DNA of 64,000 nucleotides from Alteromonas oceanisediminis (GCF_018474025.1 NZ_JAHCTA010000005.1:310001-374000); one strand, 5' to 3'. Counted from the stretch's first letter, positions 8,374-18,883 are shown. Notes: generated by a model not told the origin, from the letters alone. Translations and numbers: made by a program.

Positions 8374-9690
8374 ATGACTTTGACACGTTTTGGCTTATCC
8401 CTGCTTTTATTGATAGGCGCGCTACTACCCGCTTATGCCAATGATATCGAAAGCGTGCGCGTGTGGCCTTCGCCAAACAACACGCGCATCGTGTTTGACT
8501 TAGGCAGCCAACCGGATTATTCGTATTTCACGCTGAAAAACCCCGATCGTGTCGTCATTGATTTTGCTGAAACGTCGCTGAGCGTTGATTTAGGCAGAGT
8601 TGACAATACCAACGCCTTTCTCAAACGCATCCGCACCAGTACACCCAAAAACAAGCGCGCCACACGAGTTGTGCTGGATCTGTCTCGTAGCGTTACGCCA
8701 GAACTCTTTGCCATGCCGCCGACGAAGCCTTATGGCCATCGCTTAGTGGTGGATTTACCTTATTCGCCGATGCAGGCACCTCAGGTTGTGGTCAAAAGTA
8801 GTGAACAAAGTGATCGTGATCGAGACATTATTATCGCCATTGATGCTGGGCATGGCGGCGAAGATCCTGGTTCTGTTGGCCCCACCGGTACATTCGAAAA
8901 AAATATCGTGCTGAGCATTGCAAAAAAACTACAGGCGATGGTGGACAATGAGCCGGGGATGCGTGCGGTGATGACCCGTACGGGCGACTATTACATCGCA
9001 CCTAATCGACGGCCAGAGCTGGCGCGTCAGCATAAAGCTGATCTTCTGGTTTCAATTCACGCCGATGCCTTTACAACACCACAGCCACGCGGTGGTTCTG
9101 TGTGGGTGCTGTCAACAGGCCGTGCAGATTCTGAGTTGGGGCGTTGGATGGAGCGGACAGAACGCCATTCTGAATTATTAGGTGGGGCCGCAGAGGTGAT
9201 CAACGACGCGGTAAGTGAACGCTATTTAGCCGAAACCATTTTGGGTTTGTCGATGGATCACTCGATGGCAACGAGTCATGATTTGAGTCAAAAAGTCATC
9301 TCGGAAATGCGCAAAATAACTAAAATGCATAAGACCAGGCCACAAGCAGCGAGTCTGGCGGTATTGACGTCGCCGGATATTCCGTCCATTTTGGTTGAGG
9401 TTGGTTTTATTTCGAATCCGCAGGAAGAAAAAAATCTCAATTGGGCAGAGCATAGAGAACGTTTGGCAACCTCCATGTTTAATGCCACCAAACGTTACTT
9501 CAAAGCTGTGCCGCCTGACGGCACATTGTGGGCGTCATTGAAAAATTCGACACGCACTCACAAAGTCCGCAGCGGGGAGTCGTTATCGGTGCTCGCGCAG
9601 CGCTATAACGTTAATGTGAGTAGTCTCAAGCAAGCCAATAATCTCACCTCAGATGTCGTACGTATTGGCCAAGTGCTGACGATCCCATGA
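8374..9690 (+). CDS. amiB: N-acetylmuramoyl-L-alanine amidase (AmiB/AmiC type) with LysM
   Basis: Periplasmic zinc amidase that cuts peptidoglycan cross-bridges during daughter-cell separation. Signal peptide is about residues 1-22 (LLPAYA before NDIES). An AMIN localisation domain follows (about 25-125), then Amidase_3 (about 150-370) with zinc-site segments [14 protein letters not shown] and VSIHADAF and catalytic-Glu segment [13 protein letters not shown]-terminal LysM domain (about 392-437, [20 protein letters not shown]) binds peptidoglycan. This layout equals AmiB. Its stop overlaps the mutL start by 4 bp (ATGA), implying coupled translation. Confidence 0.95.
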   Translation: MTLTRFGLSLLLLIGALLPAYANDIESVRVWPSPNNTRIVFDLGSQPDYSYFTLKNPDRVVIDFAETSLSVDLGRVDNTNAFLKRIRTSTPKNKRATRVVLDLSRSVTPELFAMPPTKPYGHRLVVDLPYSPMQAPQVVVKSSEQSDRDRDIIIAIDAGHGGEDPGSVGPTGTFEKNIVLSIAKKLQAMVDNEPGMRAVMTRTGDYYIAPNRRPELARQHKADLLVSIHADAFTTPQPRGGSVWVLSTGRADSELGRWMERTERHSELLGGAAEVINDAVSERYLAETILGLSMDHSMATSHDLSQKVISEMRKITKMHKTRPQAASLAVLTSPDIPSILVEVGFISNPQEEKNLNWAEHRERLATSMFNATKRYFKAVPPDGTLWASLKNSTRTHKVRSGESLSVLAQRYNVNVSSLKQANNLTSDVVRIGQVLTIP

Positions 9691-11402
9691 TCCAACTGTT
9701 GCCACCGCAATTGGCAAACCAAATTGCTGCGGGAGAAGTTGTCGAACGCCCAGCTTCAGTGGTGAAAGAACTGGTTGAGAATTGTATTGATGCCGGTGCT
9801 ACTAAGATTGAAATAGATATCACGCAAGGCGGACATAAACAGATCCTGATTCGTGACAATGGCAGTGGCATTGCTAAAGCACAATTAACGTTAGCTTTGA
9901 GCCGACATGCAACCAGTAAGATAACCTGTCTAGACGATTTAGAAGCTATCTCCAGTATGGGCTTTCGCGGCGAAGCGCTTGCCAGTATCAGTGCGGTGAG
10001 CCGGCTTACATTAACGTCGAAAACCGCCGACCAAAGCGAAGCATGGCAAGCCTGTGCGCAAGGTATGGATATGGCGGTAGATATTGTACCCGCTGCTCAC
10101 CCGAATGGCACCACAATTGACGTGCAGGATTTGTTTTTTAATACGCCCGCCAGACGGCGGTTTTTGCGCACTGAAAAAACTGAGTTTGGTCATATCGAAG
10201 CGGTCTTTAAACGTATCGCGATGGCGCATCCGAAGATTGAGTTTTTACTTCGTCACAATGGCAAACGAGTCAAACATTGCCGCGTAACAGAAAATCCAAT
10301 CCTGCGTATCGGCGCACTGCATAGCGCATTGCACGAAGACATGCTATGGCCGCTTGACGTTGAGAGTAACGGCGTCTCGCTGACCGGTCTTATACTCGAC
10401 CCCAGTGTGAACTTGAGTGCGACCACGCTACATTATAGCTTTGTGAATCAACGCCCTATGCGCGATAAGTTGATCACTCACGCGATTCGACAGGCCTACG
10501 AATTAAGTGGCTGCGACCCTGAAAATATCGGTTTCGTATTGTTTGTGAATGTAGACCCACACGCGGTCGATGTGAATGTTCATCCAGCAAAGCATGAAGT
10601 TCGGTTTCATGATGCCCGGCAGGTTCATGACTTCATCAGTAGCGCATTTCGCAAGGTATTGCTCGCGAACATTCCGCATGGCAACGGTGATGATTCGGTA
10701 CTGCACGTTAACGAAATAATGGCCGCTGCCGCAAACCCCAGTCATGACTATATTCAACCACCACGCGCACAGCAGGGCATACTTCGCAATGCAGGTTCAG
10801 GTCAGGTTTCACGAACCGAAGGATATTCAAACTCAAGACCACCTCTGCAGAAAACCAGCACTACGCCATGGGCGGGCACAGAACCTACAATAACCGATCA
10901 CGCCGCTTTTCTAGCGTTGGATGCAGATACTTGTTTAATGCGTACCGACGATTGTGCGCTGTGGTTTATCAGGTGGTCTGAATGTCTTAAAGCGCGGCTT
11001 CAATCCGAGCTCAGCGCTGCCACGCGCGCTCAGCCTTTGCTTATCCCCGTGGCGATACCCGTTTGCAAAGCCTGGTCAGAAGCAAAACGACAAACGCTGG
11101 AAAAGCTGCATATTGTGGTGGAGCAAATCGCAAGTAAACTGATACTAAAGCAGGTTCCTTCGGGTTGGCGCGCCATGCCATGGTCGAATGCGTTTAGCGT
11201 GCTTATCGACACCACTGACGAGATCAGTGCCGATACTGTGATCGCACGCTTGTGTGAATTTATGCAAAGCGAAAGTCCGTTTCAATCGCAACAGACCATG
11301 CAATGGTTTTTGCAGTTGGATAAACACGCTCAAAACTCTGTTTTGTCGCAAAGTGCAAAGCGTATTGATATAACGCAGCTAGAACACATGGTTAGCGCAT
11401 GA
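9687..11402 (+). CDS. mutL: DNA mismatch repair protein MutL
   Basis: GHKL ATPase that links MutS to MutH in methyl-directed mismatch repair. N-terminal ATPase motifs are intact: [38 protein letters not shown] and [16 protein letters not shown]. The [12 protein letters not shown] segment of the transducer domain is present. A variable linker (about 350-400) leads to the C-terminal dimerisation domain. The 571 residues are somewhat shorter than the E. coli protein (615), mostly in the linker. The C-terminal region has no DQHAxxERxxYE-type endonuclease motif, as expected for the MutH-partnered class. It overlaps amiB and miaA by 4 bp each. Confidence 0.96.
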   Translation: MIQLLPPQLANQIAAGEVVERPASVVKELVENCIDAGATKIEIDITQGGHKQILIRDNGSGIAKAQLTLALSRHATSKITCLDDLEAISSMGFRGEALASISAVSRLTLTSKTADQSEAWQACAQGMDMAVDIVPAAHPNGTTIDVQDLFFNTPARRRFLRTEKTEFGHIEAVFKRIAMAHPKIEFLLRHNGKRVKHCRVTENPILRIGALHSALHEDMLWPLDVESNGVSLTGLILDPSVNLSATTLHYSFVNQRPMRDKLITHAIRQAYELSGCDPENIGFVLFVNVDPHAVDVNVHPAKHEVRFHDARQVHDFISSAFRKVLLANIPHGNGDDSVLHVNEIMAAAANPSHDYIQPPRAQQGILRNAGSGQVSRTEGYSNSRPPLQKTSTTPWAGTEPTITDHAAFLALDADTCLMRTDDCALWFIRWSECLKARLQSELSAATRAQPLLIPVAIPVCKAWSEAKRQTLEKLHIVVEQIASKLILKQVPSGWRAMPWSNAFSVLIDTTDEISADTVIARLCEFMQSESPFQSQQTMQWFLQLDKHAQNSVLSQSAKRIDITQLEHMVSA

Positions 11403-12343
11403 GTCAGGCACGCACAACTCCGCCTATCATTAATTTGATGGGCCCAACGGCATCAGGAAAAACAGCGCTCGCATTAGCTGTTGCAGAGCAACTCGAGGGA
11501 GAGATAATTAGTGTTGATTCTGCACTCATCTACCGGGATATGGATATCGGGACTGCCAAGCCTACGGCGCAAGAGCTTGAACGTGTTAAGCATTGGTTAG
11601 TGGATATTGTTGATCCTGCACAGCCTTATTCCGCAGCGGATTTTTGTCGTGACGCATTGGCGGCAGTAGAGGATATCCGGCGGCGTGGTAAAGTGCCGTT
11701 GTTGGTCGGTGGCACGATGATGTACTACAACGCGCTAATGGCGGGCATGTCGCAAGTGCCTGAGTCAGATCCGCGTGTTCGAACTGAGGTTCATGAAGAG
11801 GCAGCAATCAAGGGATGGCAGGCACTTCACAATGAACTGGCCAACGTTGACCCTGTCATTGCGGCGCGTGTTCACCCGAATGATCCTCAGCGTATCGGGC
11901 GTGCATTGGAAGTGTATCGAATGACCGGTAAACCCTTAAGTGAGTGGCAGCAACAGAAAACCCCCGGACTGGCTGACATCACCGGGGCACACATTCATCA
12001 ATTTGCGATCGCGCCTGACGATCGAAAAGTATTGCATCAACGTATTCATCAACGTTATCTTGAAATGCTGTCTGGTGGCCTCATTAATGAAGTCGAGAAT
12101 TTGCGCCAGCGGAAAGATTTGCACCTTAATCTACCGTCAATGCGCTGTGTCGGTTATCGTCAGGTATGGCAGCATTTAGATGGTGATTATGATTACCCCA
12201 CAATGGTCGATAAAGGGGTTGCGGCAACCCGTCAACTCGCGAAACGCCAGTTTACGTGGTTGAGAAACTGGACTGACGTGCAGTGGCTAGATACTTTCGC
12301 TGTTGATAATGAAGCGAAAATTGTTGAATCGGTTACTATTTAA
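11399..12343 (+). CDS. miaA: tRNA dimethylallyltransferase MiaA
   Basis: Adds dimethylallyl to A37 of UNN-decoding tRNAs. Walker A is [11 protein letters not shown], followed by [34 protein letters not shown], and the [14 protein letters not shown] segment near the C terminus. Length of 314 residues is normal. The start overlaps the mutL stop (ATGA). hfq follows after a 79-bp gap that carries its own promoter-like element. Confidence 0.96.
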   Translation: MSQARTTPPIINLMGPTASGKTALALAVAEQLEGEIISVDSALIYRDMDIGTAKPTAQELERVKHWLVDIVDPAQPYSAADFCRDALAAVEDIRRRGKVPLLVGGTMMYYNALMAGMSQVPESDPRVRTEVHEEAAIKGWQALHNELANVDPVIAARVHPNDPQRIGRALEVYRMTGKPLSEWQQQKTPGLADITGAHIHQFAIAPDDRKVLHQRIHQRYLEMLSGGLINEVENLRQRKDLHLNLPSMRCVGYRQVWQHLDGDYDYPTMVDKGVAATRQLAKRQFTWLRNWTDVQWLDTFAVDNEAKIVESVTI

Positions 12344-12354
12344 CCAGTGTACTT

Positions 12355-12363
12355 TGCTATACA
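12355..12363 (+). promoter_or_regulatory. Extended -10 promoter element upstream of hfq
   Basis: TGCTATACA (12355-12363) followed by AT resembles an extended -10 box (TGnTATAAT type), about 60 bp before the hfq start. No good -35 is visible at 17 bp, which extended -10 promoters tolerate. Between it and hfq lies a short GGTGG...CCACC stem (12374-12392). It suggests hfq can be transcribed separately from miaA. Confidence 0.45.
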
Positions 12364-12413
12364 ATCAGATAGTGGGTGGTGTATCCTCCACCTATAACAA
12401 TGATAATAATTAA

Positions 12414-12668
<255 letters not shown>

Positions 12669-12688
12669 TCAACTAGCAGGAGTTTTAT

Positions 12689-13978
12689 TTGTTTGAGCGT
12701 TACGCCTCGGGCGAACGTGCCGTGTTAGTGCACGTTGATTTTAGTGATGAGACAAACAAAGAAGCCCTTTCTGAACTGCAAATGTTGGTATCCTCCGCAG
12801 GCGTAGAGGCGGTGGAAGTCGTCACGACATCTCGCTCTGCGCCCAGTGCCAAGCTCTTTATTGGTAGTGGTAAAGTGGATGAAATAGCCGCTGTCGTTAA
12901 CGCGGTAGATGCCAACGTAGTGATTTTTAATCACGCGTTGTCTCCCTCTCAAGAGCGTAACTTAGAAAAAATAGTGAAATGTAGGGTAATCGATCGTACC
13001 GGACTCATTTTGGATATTTTCGCGCAACGTGCCCGAACGCACGAAGGTAAGTTGCAAGTAGAGCTTGCGCAATTACGCCATATTTCAACGCGCCTCATTC
13101 GCGGCTGGACTCACCTTGAGCGTCAAAAGGGGGGCATTGGTTTGCGCGGCCCCGGCGAAACGCAGTTAGAAACCGACAGGCGTTTATTGCGTGGCCGTAT
13201 TAAGGCCATTTTGCGGCGGCTTGATAAAGTCCGCAAGCAACGCGAGCAAGGGCGTCGTTCGCGCAAGCGCGCCGAAATTCCTACGGTGTCGCTGGTCGGT
13301 TATACTAATGCGGGTAAGTCGACCTTATTCAACACACTGACAGATGCTGGGGTTTATGCGGCTGATCAGTTGTTCGCAACATTGGACCCCACGCTGCGCA
13401 AATTAGAACTGCAGGATGTTGGGCCGATTATTTTGGCTGACACAGTGGGGTTTATTCGACATCTTCCCCACGACCTGGTGGCGGCTTTTAAAGCCACCCT
13501 GCAAGAAACTCAGGAAGCCGATCTACTCTTACATGTGGTGGATTATGCCGATGACCAATATCGAGAAAACACCGATCAGGTCAATGAAGTCTTAGCGGAA
13601 ATTGAGGCAGATGACGTTCCCCAATTGACGGTGTGCAACAAAATTGATCGCCTGGAGGGCATGACGGCACGGATTGACAGGGATGAAAACGAACAGCCCA
13701 TTCGCGTTTGGGTATCAGCTCAGCAAGGCATAGGCATTGATTTATTACAACAAGCCCTCATTGAACGATTATCAAAAACAATTGTTCAGCGCAGGCTTAA
13801 AATACCCCCTAAAGCAAGCCATCTTCGTGGCGTGCTTTTTGGGCTGAATTGCATTGCTGCTCAAACCTACGATGAAGACGGTGACTGGGTCGTCGACGTG
13901 CGCATGCCAAGTGCAGATTGGCAGCGGTTGTTAAAACGGGAAAACGGCGAACTGGAAGGCTTAGTCGTCGAACACTAA
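12689..13978 (+). CDS. hflX: Ribosome-associated GTPase HflX
   Basis: GTPase that splits stalled or heat-stressed ribosomes. The N-terminal HflX domain (about 10-190) contains GSGKVDEI and FNHALSPSQERNLEK, followed by the coiled linker and GPGETQLETDRR. The G domain has VGYTNAGKSTLFN (G1), DTVGFIRHLPHDL (G3) and CNKIDRL (G4). Length of 429 residues is normal. The start is TTG 12689, supported by GCAGGAG six bases upstream. It sits 20 bp after hfq in the conserved order. Confidence 0.95.
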   Translation: MFERYASGERAVLVHVDFSDETNKEALSELQMLVSSAGVEAVEVVTTSRSAPSAKLFIGSGKVDEIAAVVNAVDANVVIFNHALSPSQERNLEKIVKCRVIDRTGLILDIFAQRARTHEGKLQVELAQLRHISTRLIRGWTHLERQKGGIGLRGPGETQLETDRRLLRGRIKAILRRLDKVRKQREQGRRSRKRAEIPTVSLVGYTNAGKSTLFNTLTDAGVYAADQLFATLDPTLRKLELQDVGPIILADTVGFIRHLPHDLVAAFKATLQETQEADLLLHVVDYADDQYRENTDQVNEVLAEIEADDVPQLTVCNKIDRLEGMTARIDRDENEQPIRVWVSAQQGIGIDLLQQALIERLSKTIVQRRLKIPPKASHLRGVLFGLNCIAAQTYDEDGDWVVDVRMPSADWQRLLKRENGELEGLVVEH

Positions 13979-14059
13979 TGCGTTTATTCGCGTTAGAATG
14001 CAAACTGAATTGTCAGCAATGACGTACTATTTCAAAATCGAAGTGTATGGAGAGTATTT

Positions 14060-15220
14060 ATGGCCTGGAATGAACCGGGTGGGAATAACAATGACCCTTG
14101 GAAGAACAAAGGGGGGCGCGATCAAGGACCACCTGACCTAGACGACGTGTTCAAAAATTTGTTCGGCAAGTTCACAAAGAGCGGTGGTAACGGCGGCGGT
14201 TCAGGCTCAGGCAAGAGCTTGGGGGGTATCGGCGCAGGTATTATCGTTGGCTTATTGGTTGTTATTTGGTTTATCAGTGGGTTTTACACCATCCGCGAAG
14301 CAGAACGTGGCGTTGTTTTGCGTTTTGGTGAATATGTGTCTCAAGTGGAACCCGGTTTACGTTGGAAACCAACCTTTATTGATACCGTGATCCCGGTCGA
14401 TATCCAGTCAATCCGTGATCAGTCTTCTTCCGGCTCCATGCTGACTGAAGACGAAAACGTGGTGCGAGTACAAATGGAAATGCAGTACCGCGTGGTCGAT
14501 CCTTACCGCTGGACATTTGCGGTTATTGAACCTGAAATGAGCTTAAGTCAGGCGCTTGATAGTGCCATCCGCTACGTTGTTGGCCACTCACGCATGGATG
14601 ATGTTCTCACCGATGGCCGTGAGTTAACGCGACAACGTGTTTGGGAAGAGCTGCAAGGTATACTTGAACCGTATAACATGGGCGTGCAAATTATCGACAT
14701 GAACTTCAAGGATGCCCGCCCACCGGAAGAGGTTAAAGACGCGTTTGATGATGCGATTGCCGCTCAAGAGGATGAGCAGCGTTTTATCCGCGAAGCCGAA
14801 GCGTATGCCCGTGAAATTGAGCCGCGCGCACGGGGTCAGGTCAATCGAATGAACGAGGAAGCTCAGGCCTACAAAGAGCGTGTGATTTTGCAAGCTCAAG
14901 GTGAAGTTGCTCGGTTTGAAGAGTTATTACCACAGTATGAAGCTGCACCTCAAGTGACGCGCCAGCGCATTTATTTAGAAACCATGGAGCAGGTGTTTAG
15001 TAACACCACCAAAATCATGATCGACAACCCCGGTGGCGGTAACATGATGTACTTGCCTCTGGATAAAATTTTAGAGCGTCAGAACAGCCAGCAGAACAAT
15101 GGTGTCTCGCGTAATGCGTTGGATGACTTGCGTAATGCAGCAACGCCTGATCAACCCGTGAATATGCCGCCTCTTCGTAGCACATCGCGCAACGACAGTT
15201 CACGTTCGGGGAGAAACTAA
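14060..15220 (+). CDS. hflK: FtsH protease modulator HflK
   Basis: Inner-membrane SPFH protein that with HflC forms a large cage around FtsH. The N terminus is glycine- and proline-rich and cytoplasmic (about 1-52). One membrane helix follows (about 54-74, GAGIIVGLLVVIWFISGFYT), then the periplasmic SPFH domain (REAERGVVLRFGEYV, VVRVQMEMQYRVVDPY). A long helical region around 240-300 (AYAREIEPRARGQ) precedes a disordered polar tail. HflC begins one base after the stop codon, so expression is coupled. Confidence 0.95.
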   Translation: MAWNEPGGNNNDPWKNKGGRDQGPPDLDDVFKNLFGKFTKSGGNGGGSGSGKSLGGIGAGIIVGLLVVIWFISGFYTIREAERGVVLRFGEYVSQVEPGLRWKPTFIDTVIPVDIQSIRDQSSSGSMLTEDENVVRVQMEMQYRVVDPYRWTFAVIEPEMSLSQALDSAIRYVVGHSRMDDVLTDGRELTRQRVWEELQGILEPYNMGVQIIDMNFKDARPPEEVKDAFDDAIAAQEDEQRFIREAEAYAREIEPRARGQVNRMNEEAQAYKERVILQAQGEVARFEELLPQYEAAPQVTRQRIYLETMEQVFSNTTKIMIDNPGGGNMMYLPLDKILERQNSQQNNGVSRNALDDLRNAATPDQPVNMPPLRSTSRNDSSRSGRN

Positions 15221-15221
15221 G

Positions 15222-16115
15222 ATGAAAAATTTCAGTATTGTAGTCGTGCTCGCCTTGGTTGTGCTGGGGTTGAGCTCGCTGTTTGTTGTGAAAGAGGGTA
15301 ACCGCGCTATCGTCATACAGTTCGGGAAAATTCAAAAAGACAGCGACTCAGGCAAAACCAAAGTGTTTGATCCTGGTTTGCACTTTAAGATCCCTTTCAT
15401 CGATACCGTGCGACCACTGGATGCGCGTATTCAAACGTTGGACGACGGCGCAGACCGGTTCGTGACGTCCGAGAAGAAAGATTTGATCGTCGATTCCTAT
15501 GTGAAATGGCGTATCGAGGATTTTGAGCGTTACTATTTGTCTACGGGTGGCAATAAACTCCAAGCCGAAGCACTACTAAAACAAAAAGTGAACAACGGTT
15601 TACGCACGGAGTTTGGTGCGCGCACCATCGCTCAAATTGTGTCAGGCGAACGCTCTGCGTTAATGGATCAGGCGATGGAGCAGGCTTCAACCAGTTCAGA
15701 CGAATTGGGTATCGAAATCGTTGATGTACGCGTTAAGCAAATCAACTTACCAACGGAAGTCAGTACGTCAATCTTCCAGCGTATGCGTGCTGAACGTGCC
15801 GGTGTTGCTCGCGAACATCGCTCAGAAGGGCAAGAGCAGGCAGAGGTATTGCGTGCAGATATTGATGCAAAAGTAGAGGTTATGTTAGCTGATGCTGAAC
15901 GTAACGCGCGCCAGCTAAAAGGTGAAGGGGATGCGGTCGCGGCAAATATTTATGCCAGTACCTATTCGAAGAACCCTGAGTTCTACAGCTTCCTGCGTAG
16001 TATGGATGCATATCGCACAAGCTTTAATAGCAAACAAGATGTTTTGGTGGTAGAACCCACCAGTGACTTCTTCCGCTATTTAAACGCCCAAGGCGGTAAT
16101 CCAGCGACAAACTAA
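15222..16115 (+). CDS. hflC: FtsH protease modulator HflC
   Basis: Partner of HflK in the FtsH-regulating complex. The N-terminal membrane helix lies at about residues 4-22 (FSIVVVLALVVLGLSSLFVV). The SPFH domain follows (EGNRAIVIQFGKI, DPGLHFKIPFIDTV, TSEKKDLIVDSYVKWRI). The helical C-terminal part includes EVLRADIDAKVEVMLADAER and FYSFLRSMDAY. Length of 297 residues fits the family. It is the last gene of the nnr-hflC run and ends before a strong terminator. Confidence 0.95.
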   Translation: MKNFSIVVVLALVVLGLSSLFVVKEGNRAIVIQFGKIQKDSDSGKTKVFDPGLHFKIPFIDTVRPLDARIQTLDDGADRFVTSEKKDLIVDSYVKWRIEDFERYYLSTGGNKLQAEALLKQKVNNGLRTEFGARTIAQIVSGERSALMDQAMEQASTSSDELGIEIVDVRVKQINLPTEVSTSIFQRMRAERAGVAREHRSEGQEQAEVLRADIDAKVEVMLADAERNARQLKGEGDAVAANIYASTYSKNPEFYSFLRSMDAYRTSFNSKQDVLVVEPTSDFFRYLNAQGGNPATN

Positions 16116-16135
16116 CATTGTGCTTTTGAATACAT

Positions 16136-16172
16136 AACCCCTGATGCTGCAACAAGGCACAGGGGTTTTTTT
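16136..16172 (+). terminator. Rho-independent terminator after hflC
   Basis: AACCCCTG (16136-16143) pairs perfectly with CAGGGGTT (16160-16167), with a 16-base loop, followed by TTTTT. It ends the nnr-hflC transcription unit. Confidence 0.9.
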
Positions 16173-16173
16173 A

Positions 16174-16198
16174 TGTCGAGTTGTCCCTTGCGCGCGTA
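16174..16198 (+). promoter_or_regulatory. Possible ECF42-type promoter in front of the YCII gene
   Basis: TGTCGA (16174-16179) matches the -35 hexamer reported, as I recall, for ECF42 sigma factors. It is followed after 15 bases by CGTA (16195-16198), a partial match to the reported -10 (CGA/TC). It lies between the hflC terminator and the YCII/DGPF gene, the expected target of the neighbouring sigma factor. The hexamer is short, so chance occurrence is possible. Confidence 0.35.
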
Positions 16199-16262
16199 TG
16201 TGATCGTTTAGTTAATGCATTACAGTGCATTTCTAAACAACTACCCTTAAAAGGAGCAATAC

Positions 16263-16613
16263 ATGAATGACTTTATACTGTTGTATCTGGGAGGCGACCC
16301 AGACTGGGCAGAGAACTCTTCCGCAGATGAGATGCAAGCGGCCATGGGCGAATGGGAAGCTTGGATGAATAAGCTCAGTGAGCAGGGCAAGCTTGTATCA
16401 GGTGGAGATCCGTTGCATTACGCTGGCAAGCGTGTCACTGCAGATGGCGTCACCACTGACATTGCCGCATCTGAATTGAAAGAACTCGTCAGCGGTTATT
16501 CCATTATTAAGGCTGCCACACTGGACGAGGCGGTAGACATTGCGAAAACGTGCCCGATCATGAATTACCCTGACATTGTTGTAGAGGTGCGTGAAGTACT
16601 AAAAATGGACTGA
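16263..16613 (+). CDS. YCII/DGPF-domain protein associated with the ECF42 sigma factor
   Basis: Small cytoplasmic protein of the YCII-related (DGPF) family, a ferredoxin-like fold with no settled activity. The 116 residues begin MNDFILLYLGGDPDW; other family features are EWEAWMNKLSEQGKLVSGGDPL, VSGYSIIKAATLDEAVDIAKTCP and a conserved PxxxxxxxVEVREV-like end. Genes of this type are the standard neighbours of ECF42 sigma factors. Here the gene is convergent with its sigma gene and the two overlap by 15 bp. A good ribosome site (AAAAGGAG) precedes the ATG. Confidence 0.88.
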   Translation: MNDFILLYLGGDPDWAENSSADEMQAAMGEWEAWMNKLSEQGKLVSGGDPLHYAGKRVTADGVTTDIAASELKELVSGYSIIKAATLDEAVDIAKTCPIMNYPDIVVEVREVLKMD

Positions 16614-17870
16614 TTGCGGGCTTATCTGACGCATCAGTGTTCGAAAATCAACTTCAGCTAAACCTGCTTGCTTTGCTTTCATTGCGTTGCTGTGAGCAGG
16701 TTGAGGTTGCCCCATTTTCCAGTGAACATAGGCTTTGGTAGCGAAGCGCTGTGCCACACTCGCGTTGTCTTGGCTCACCGATTCTGAGTTGAGTAGCTGC
16801 AGTGCGTGTTCAGCGTTACCTACCTCCACCAGCGCGACGGCGGCACTCAGTGTGTTTAACGCTGTAGGACTAAGCTTCAACAAGGCGAGGTAATGTTGGC
16901 TGATTGTTTGCCAATGCGTGTGAGAAAACGTGGCTGCACGACAGTGTTCAAAAGCGATAAGCGCCTCCAGAAGGTAACAGGAGGGTTGACCGTCAGCATC
17001 GTTCAATGCGAGCTGTAGTAAAGCAAAACCTGATGAAAGATGCTCAGGCAACCAGGCCGCCCTATTTTGCTCACCAAGTGTGAGGGGCATGCCAGCGTGG
17101 TCAAATCGACTGGGTAAACGCGCGTAATGAAAATGCATTAGTGCTGTCAACGCCATAGACTCCGCATTGCGGAAACGAGGTTCAGCGATAATGAGGCGCA
17201 TAAACCCAAGCGCGGAGAGGCACAAATCTGCTCGGCCGTTGGGCTTTGGGTTGTGCGCACTGATACCTTCATTAAACAACAAGTAAAGTGTTCGGTGTAC
17301 CCTTTCCAGTGCGTTGCCTAAATCACTCTCAGCCGGAATATCAAAGCGCACACTGCGCAGTCGATGGGTGGCTCTGCTCAGTCGTTTTTTAATCGTCTCT
17401 GGCCTACACAACAGTGCTCGACCAATAGCGTCGACAGACATACCACACAGCGCCTTCAGCGCTAAGGGGAGTCGTTGTGCATCGGGTAACTCCGAGCTGC
17501 TGATCCAAAACAATAAGCGTAGTTGGTCATCTTCTAACATCGATGGCGAAAATGCAGCATTCAGAGCGTGAGATCGCGCCAATTCTTCCGACCCATCATC
17601 AATGAGGCAACCCTGTAGAAGACGCCTCTGATTACTACTTTGTCTGAGGTAATCTATTGCGGCCCGTTTGGCAGTTAACATCAGCCATGCAGACGGTGAC
17701 GTCGGCAAGCCTTTCTTTGTCCAGTGTATCAGGGCGCGATTAAACGTTTCGTGGACTAAATCCTCAGCGACATTCATATTAGCAGGGCCTAATACACGTA
17801 AAAGTGTTGCGATGAGTTTAGTCGCGTCTCGATTGTATAACGTGCTTACAGTGTCGTTTAGGCTAGGCAT
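16599..17870 (-). CDS. ECF42-like RNA polymerase sigma factor
   Basis: Extracytoplasmic-function sigma factor of the large type with a C-terminal extension. Region 2 is visible at about 15-85 (AEDLVHETFNRALIHWTKKG, then AWLMLTAKRAAIDYLRQ). Region 4 is at about 135-180 (LPLALKALCGMSVDAIGRAL, PETIKKRLSRATHRLR). The remaining 240 residues are the helical, TPR-like domain (RVHRTLYLLFNEGISA) that defines ECF42 and is thought to replace an anti-sigma factor. Length of 423 residues is typical. It lies 20 bp downstream of the beta-propeller gene on the same strand, so the two may share a transcript. Confidence 0.9.
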   Translation of the reverse strand: MPSLNDTVSTLYNRDATKLIATLLRVLGPANMNVAEDLVHETFNRALIHWTKKGLPTSPSAWLMLTAKRAAIDYLRQSSNQRRLLQGCLIDDGSEELARSHALNAAFSPSMLEDDQLRLLFWISSSELPDAQRLPLALKALCGMSVDAIGRALLCRPETIKKRLSRATHRLRSVRFDIPAESDLGNALERVHRTLYLLFNEGISAHNPKPNGRADLCLSALGFMRLIIAEPRFRNAESMALTALMHFHYARLPSRFDHAGMPLTLGEQNRAAWLPEHLSSGFALLQLALNDADGQPSCYLLEALIAFEHCRAATFSHTHWQTISQHYLALLKLSPTALNTLSAAVALVEVGNAEHALQLLNSESVSQDNASVAQRFATKAYVHWKMGQPQPAHSNAMKAKQAGLAEVDFRTLMRQISPQSVHF

Positions 17871-17890
17871 TGGTAGCCCTCAACACGCTC

Positions 17891-18883
17891 TCACCGTTGC
17901 GGGACATAGCCTAGCCCATCAGGCCCATCACCTGTTGGTAAGGTGAACAGGATTTTCGCTGAACGAATGTCGATAACTGCCACTTTATTGGCGTCGTAAA
18001 GCGATAAAAATAGTATGTCTCCGTTTGGGTGAAAGGTGACCCCTTTAGGCGCTGATCCGTCCGGCAACACCATGCGATGCAGTCGCTCAAAGCCATCAAC
18101 GTTGATGATGTCTAACGTATTTTGGCGTAAGTCAGGCACAACGACGACGGTTTCGTCCGGTGAGTAAAGAATGCGATACGGCCAAAGGTAATCCTTCCAT
18201 TGCTTTACCAATGCTTCACTGTGAACATTGTATACGCTAAGCCACCCATCTTTATTGCTGCCCACCCATAGTGTCGAATTTCGAGCATCCACGGTAATCG
18301 CTTCAGGTGTCGTTGGCATGGCCAGTTTGTGACTCAATTTTTCGTCACCGACATTCAATACAGAAACGCTGTTTGAGGACATATTGGTGGTGTAAATAAC
18401 ATCGCCTGATGCCGGAAGTGCGACCATGTGTGAGCCCTGTGCCTGAGTGGGTAACACTTTCGCGATTTCACCGGTTTGCACGTTCACAATCACAGCCGTG
18501 TCAGAGCCCTCAGAAGACACCGCGACGTGCTCCTGATCAGGCATAAACAACACACCATGGGGCCGGGGATATTTAGCGAGTGAAATCGTGCGCTCAACGT
18601 TTAATGCTGCAATATCATAAACGGTCAAACTGTTCCCGCCTACATAGTCTGTTACGACGGCCCGCTGTGAATCGCTATCAATAGCCAGTTCATGCGGGCC
18701 TTTCCCCGTGGGCAAGGTTGCAATGATTGAGCGCAGACCAACATCAATAACGCTGACATTGTCACCCCGTTTATTGACCACCCAAATTTGCCCATCCAGC
18801 GGAATGCTTTTATCGCTAGCCATGGCGAAATGATTGCCAAGCAGTGCAAAGCACATGAAGGCGGCGCGGACGTACTGTTTCAT
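17891..18883 (-). CDS. Exported YncE-like beta-propeller protein (YVTN repeats)
   Basis: Probably periplasmic. From ATG 18883 the protein has a signal peptide ending at AMA before SDKSIPL. It continues as repeated 40-residue blades of the YVTN/NHL type, with phrases such as VWVVNKRGDNVSVIDV-like, LWVGSNKDGWLSVYNV and KVAVIDIRSAKILFTLPTGDGPDGLG. Such propellers are often binding scaffolds; no catalytic motif is visible. A longer frame begins at 18925 but hides the signal peptide. It is probably co-transcribed with the ECF42-like sigma gene 20 bp downstream. Whether it is functionally tied to that system is unknown. Confidence 0.8.
   Translation of the reverse strand: MKQYVRAAFMCFALLGNHFAMASDKSIPLDGQIWVVNKRGDNVSVIDVGLRSIIATLPTGKGPHELAIDSDSQRAVVTDYVGGNSLTVYDIAALNVERTISLAKYPRPHGVLFMPDQEHVAVSSEGSDTAVIVNVQTGEIAKVLPTQAQGSHMVALPASGDVIYTTNMSSNSVSVLNVGDEKLSHKLAMPTTPEAITVDARNSTLWVGSNKDGWLSVYNVHSEALVKQWKDYLWPYRILYSPDETVVVVPDLRQNTLDIINVDGFERLHRMVLPDGSAPKGVTFHPNGDILFLSLYDANKVAVIDIRSAKILFTLPTGDGPDGLGYVPQR

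Noticed and set aside
12374-12392. Possible riboswitch-like stem in the hfq leader (GGTGG...CCACC)
   Set aside because: A single 5-bp stem is not enough for a riboswitch; no ligand-binding class was recognised and Hfq leaders are usually autoregulated through other structures.
15015-15335. 106-residue minus-strand frame over the hflK/hflC junction
   Set aside because: It lies opposite two canonical genes and shows no conserved motif.
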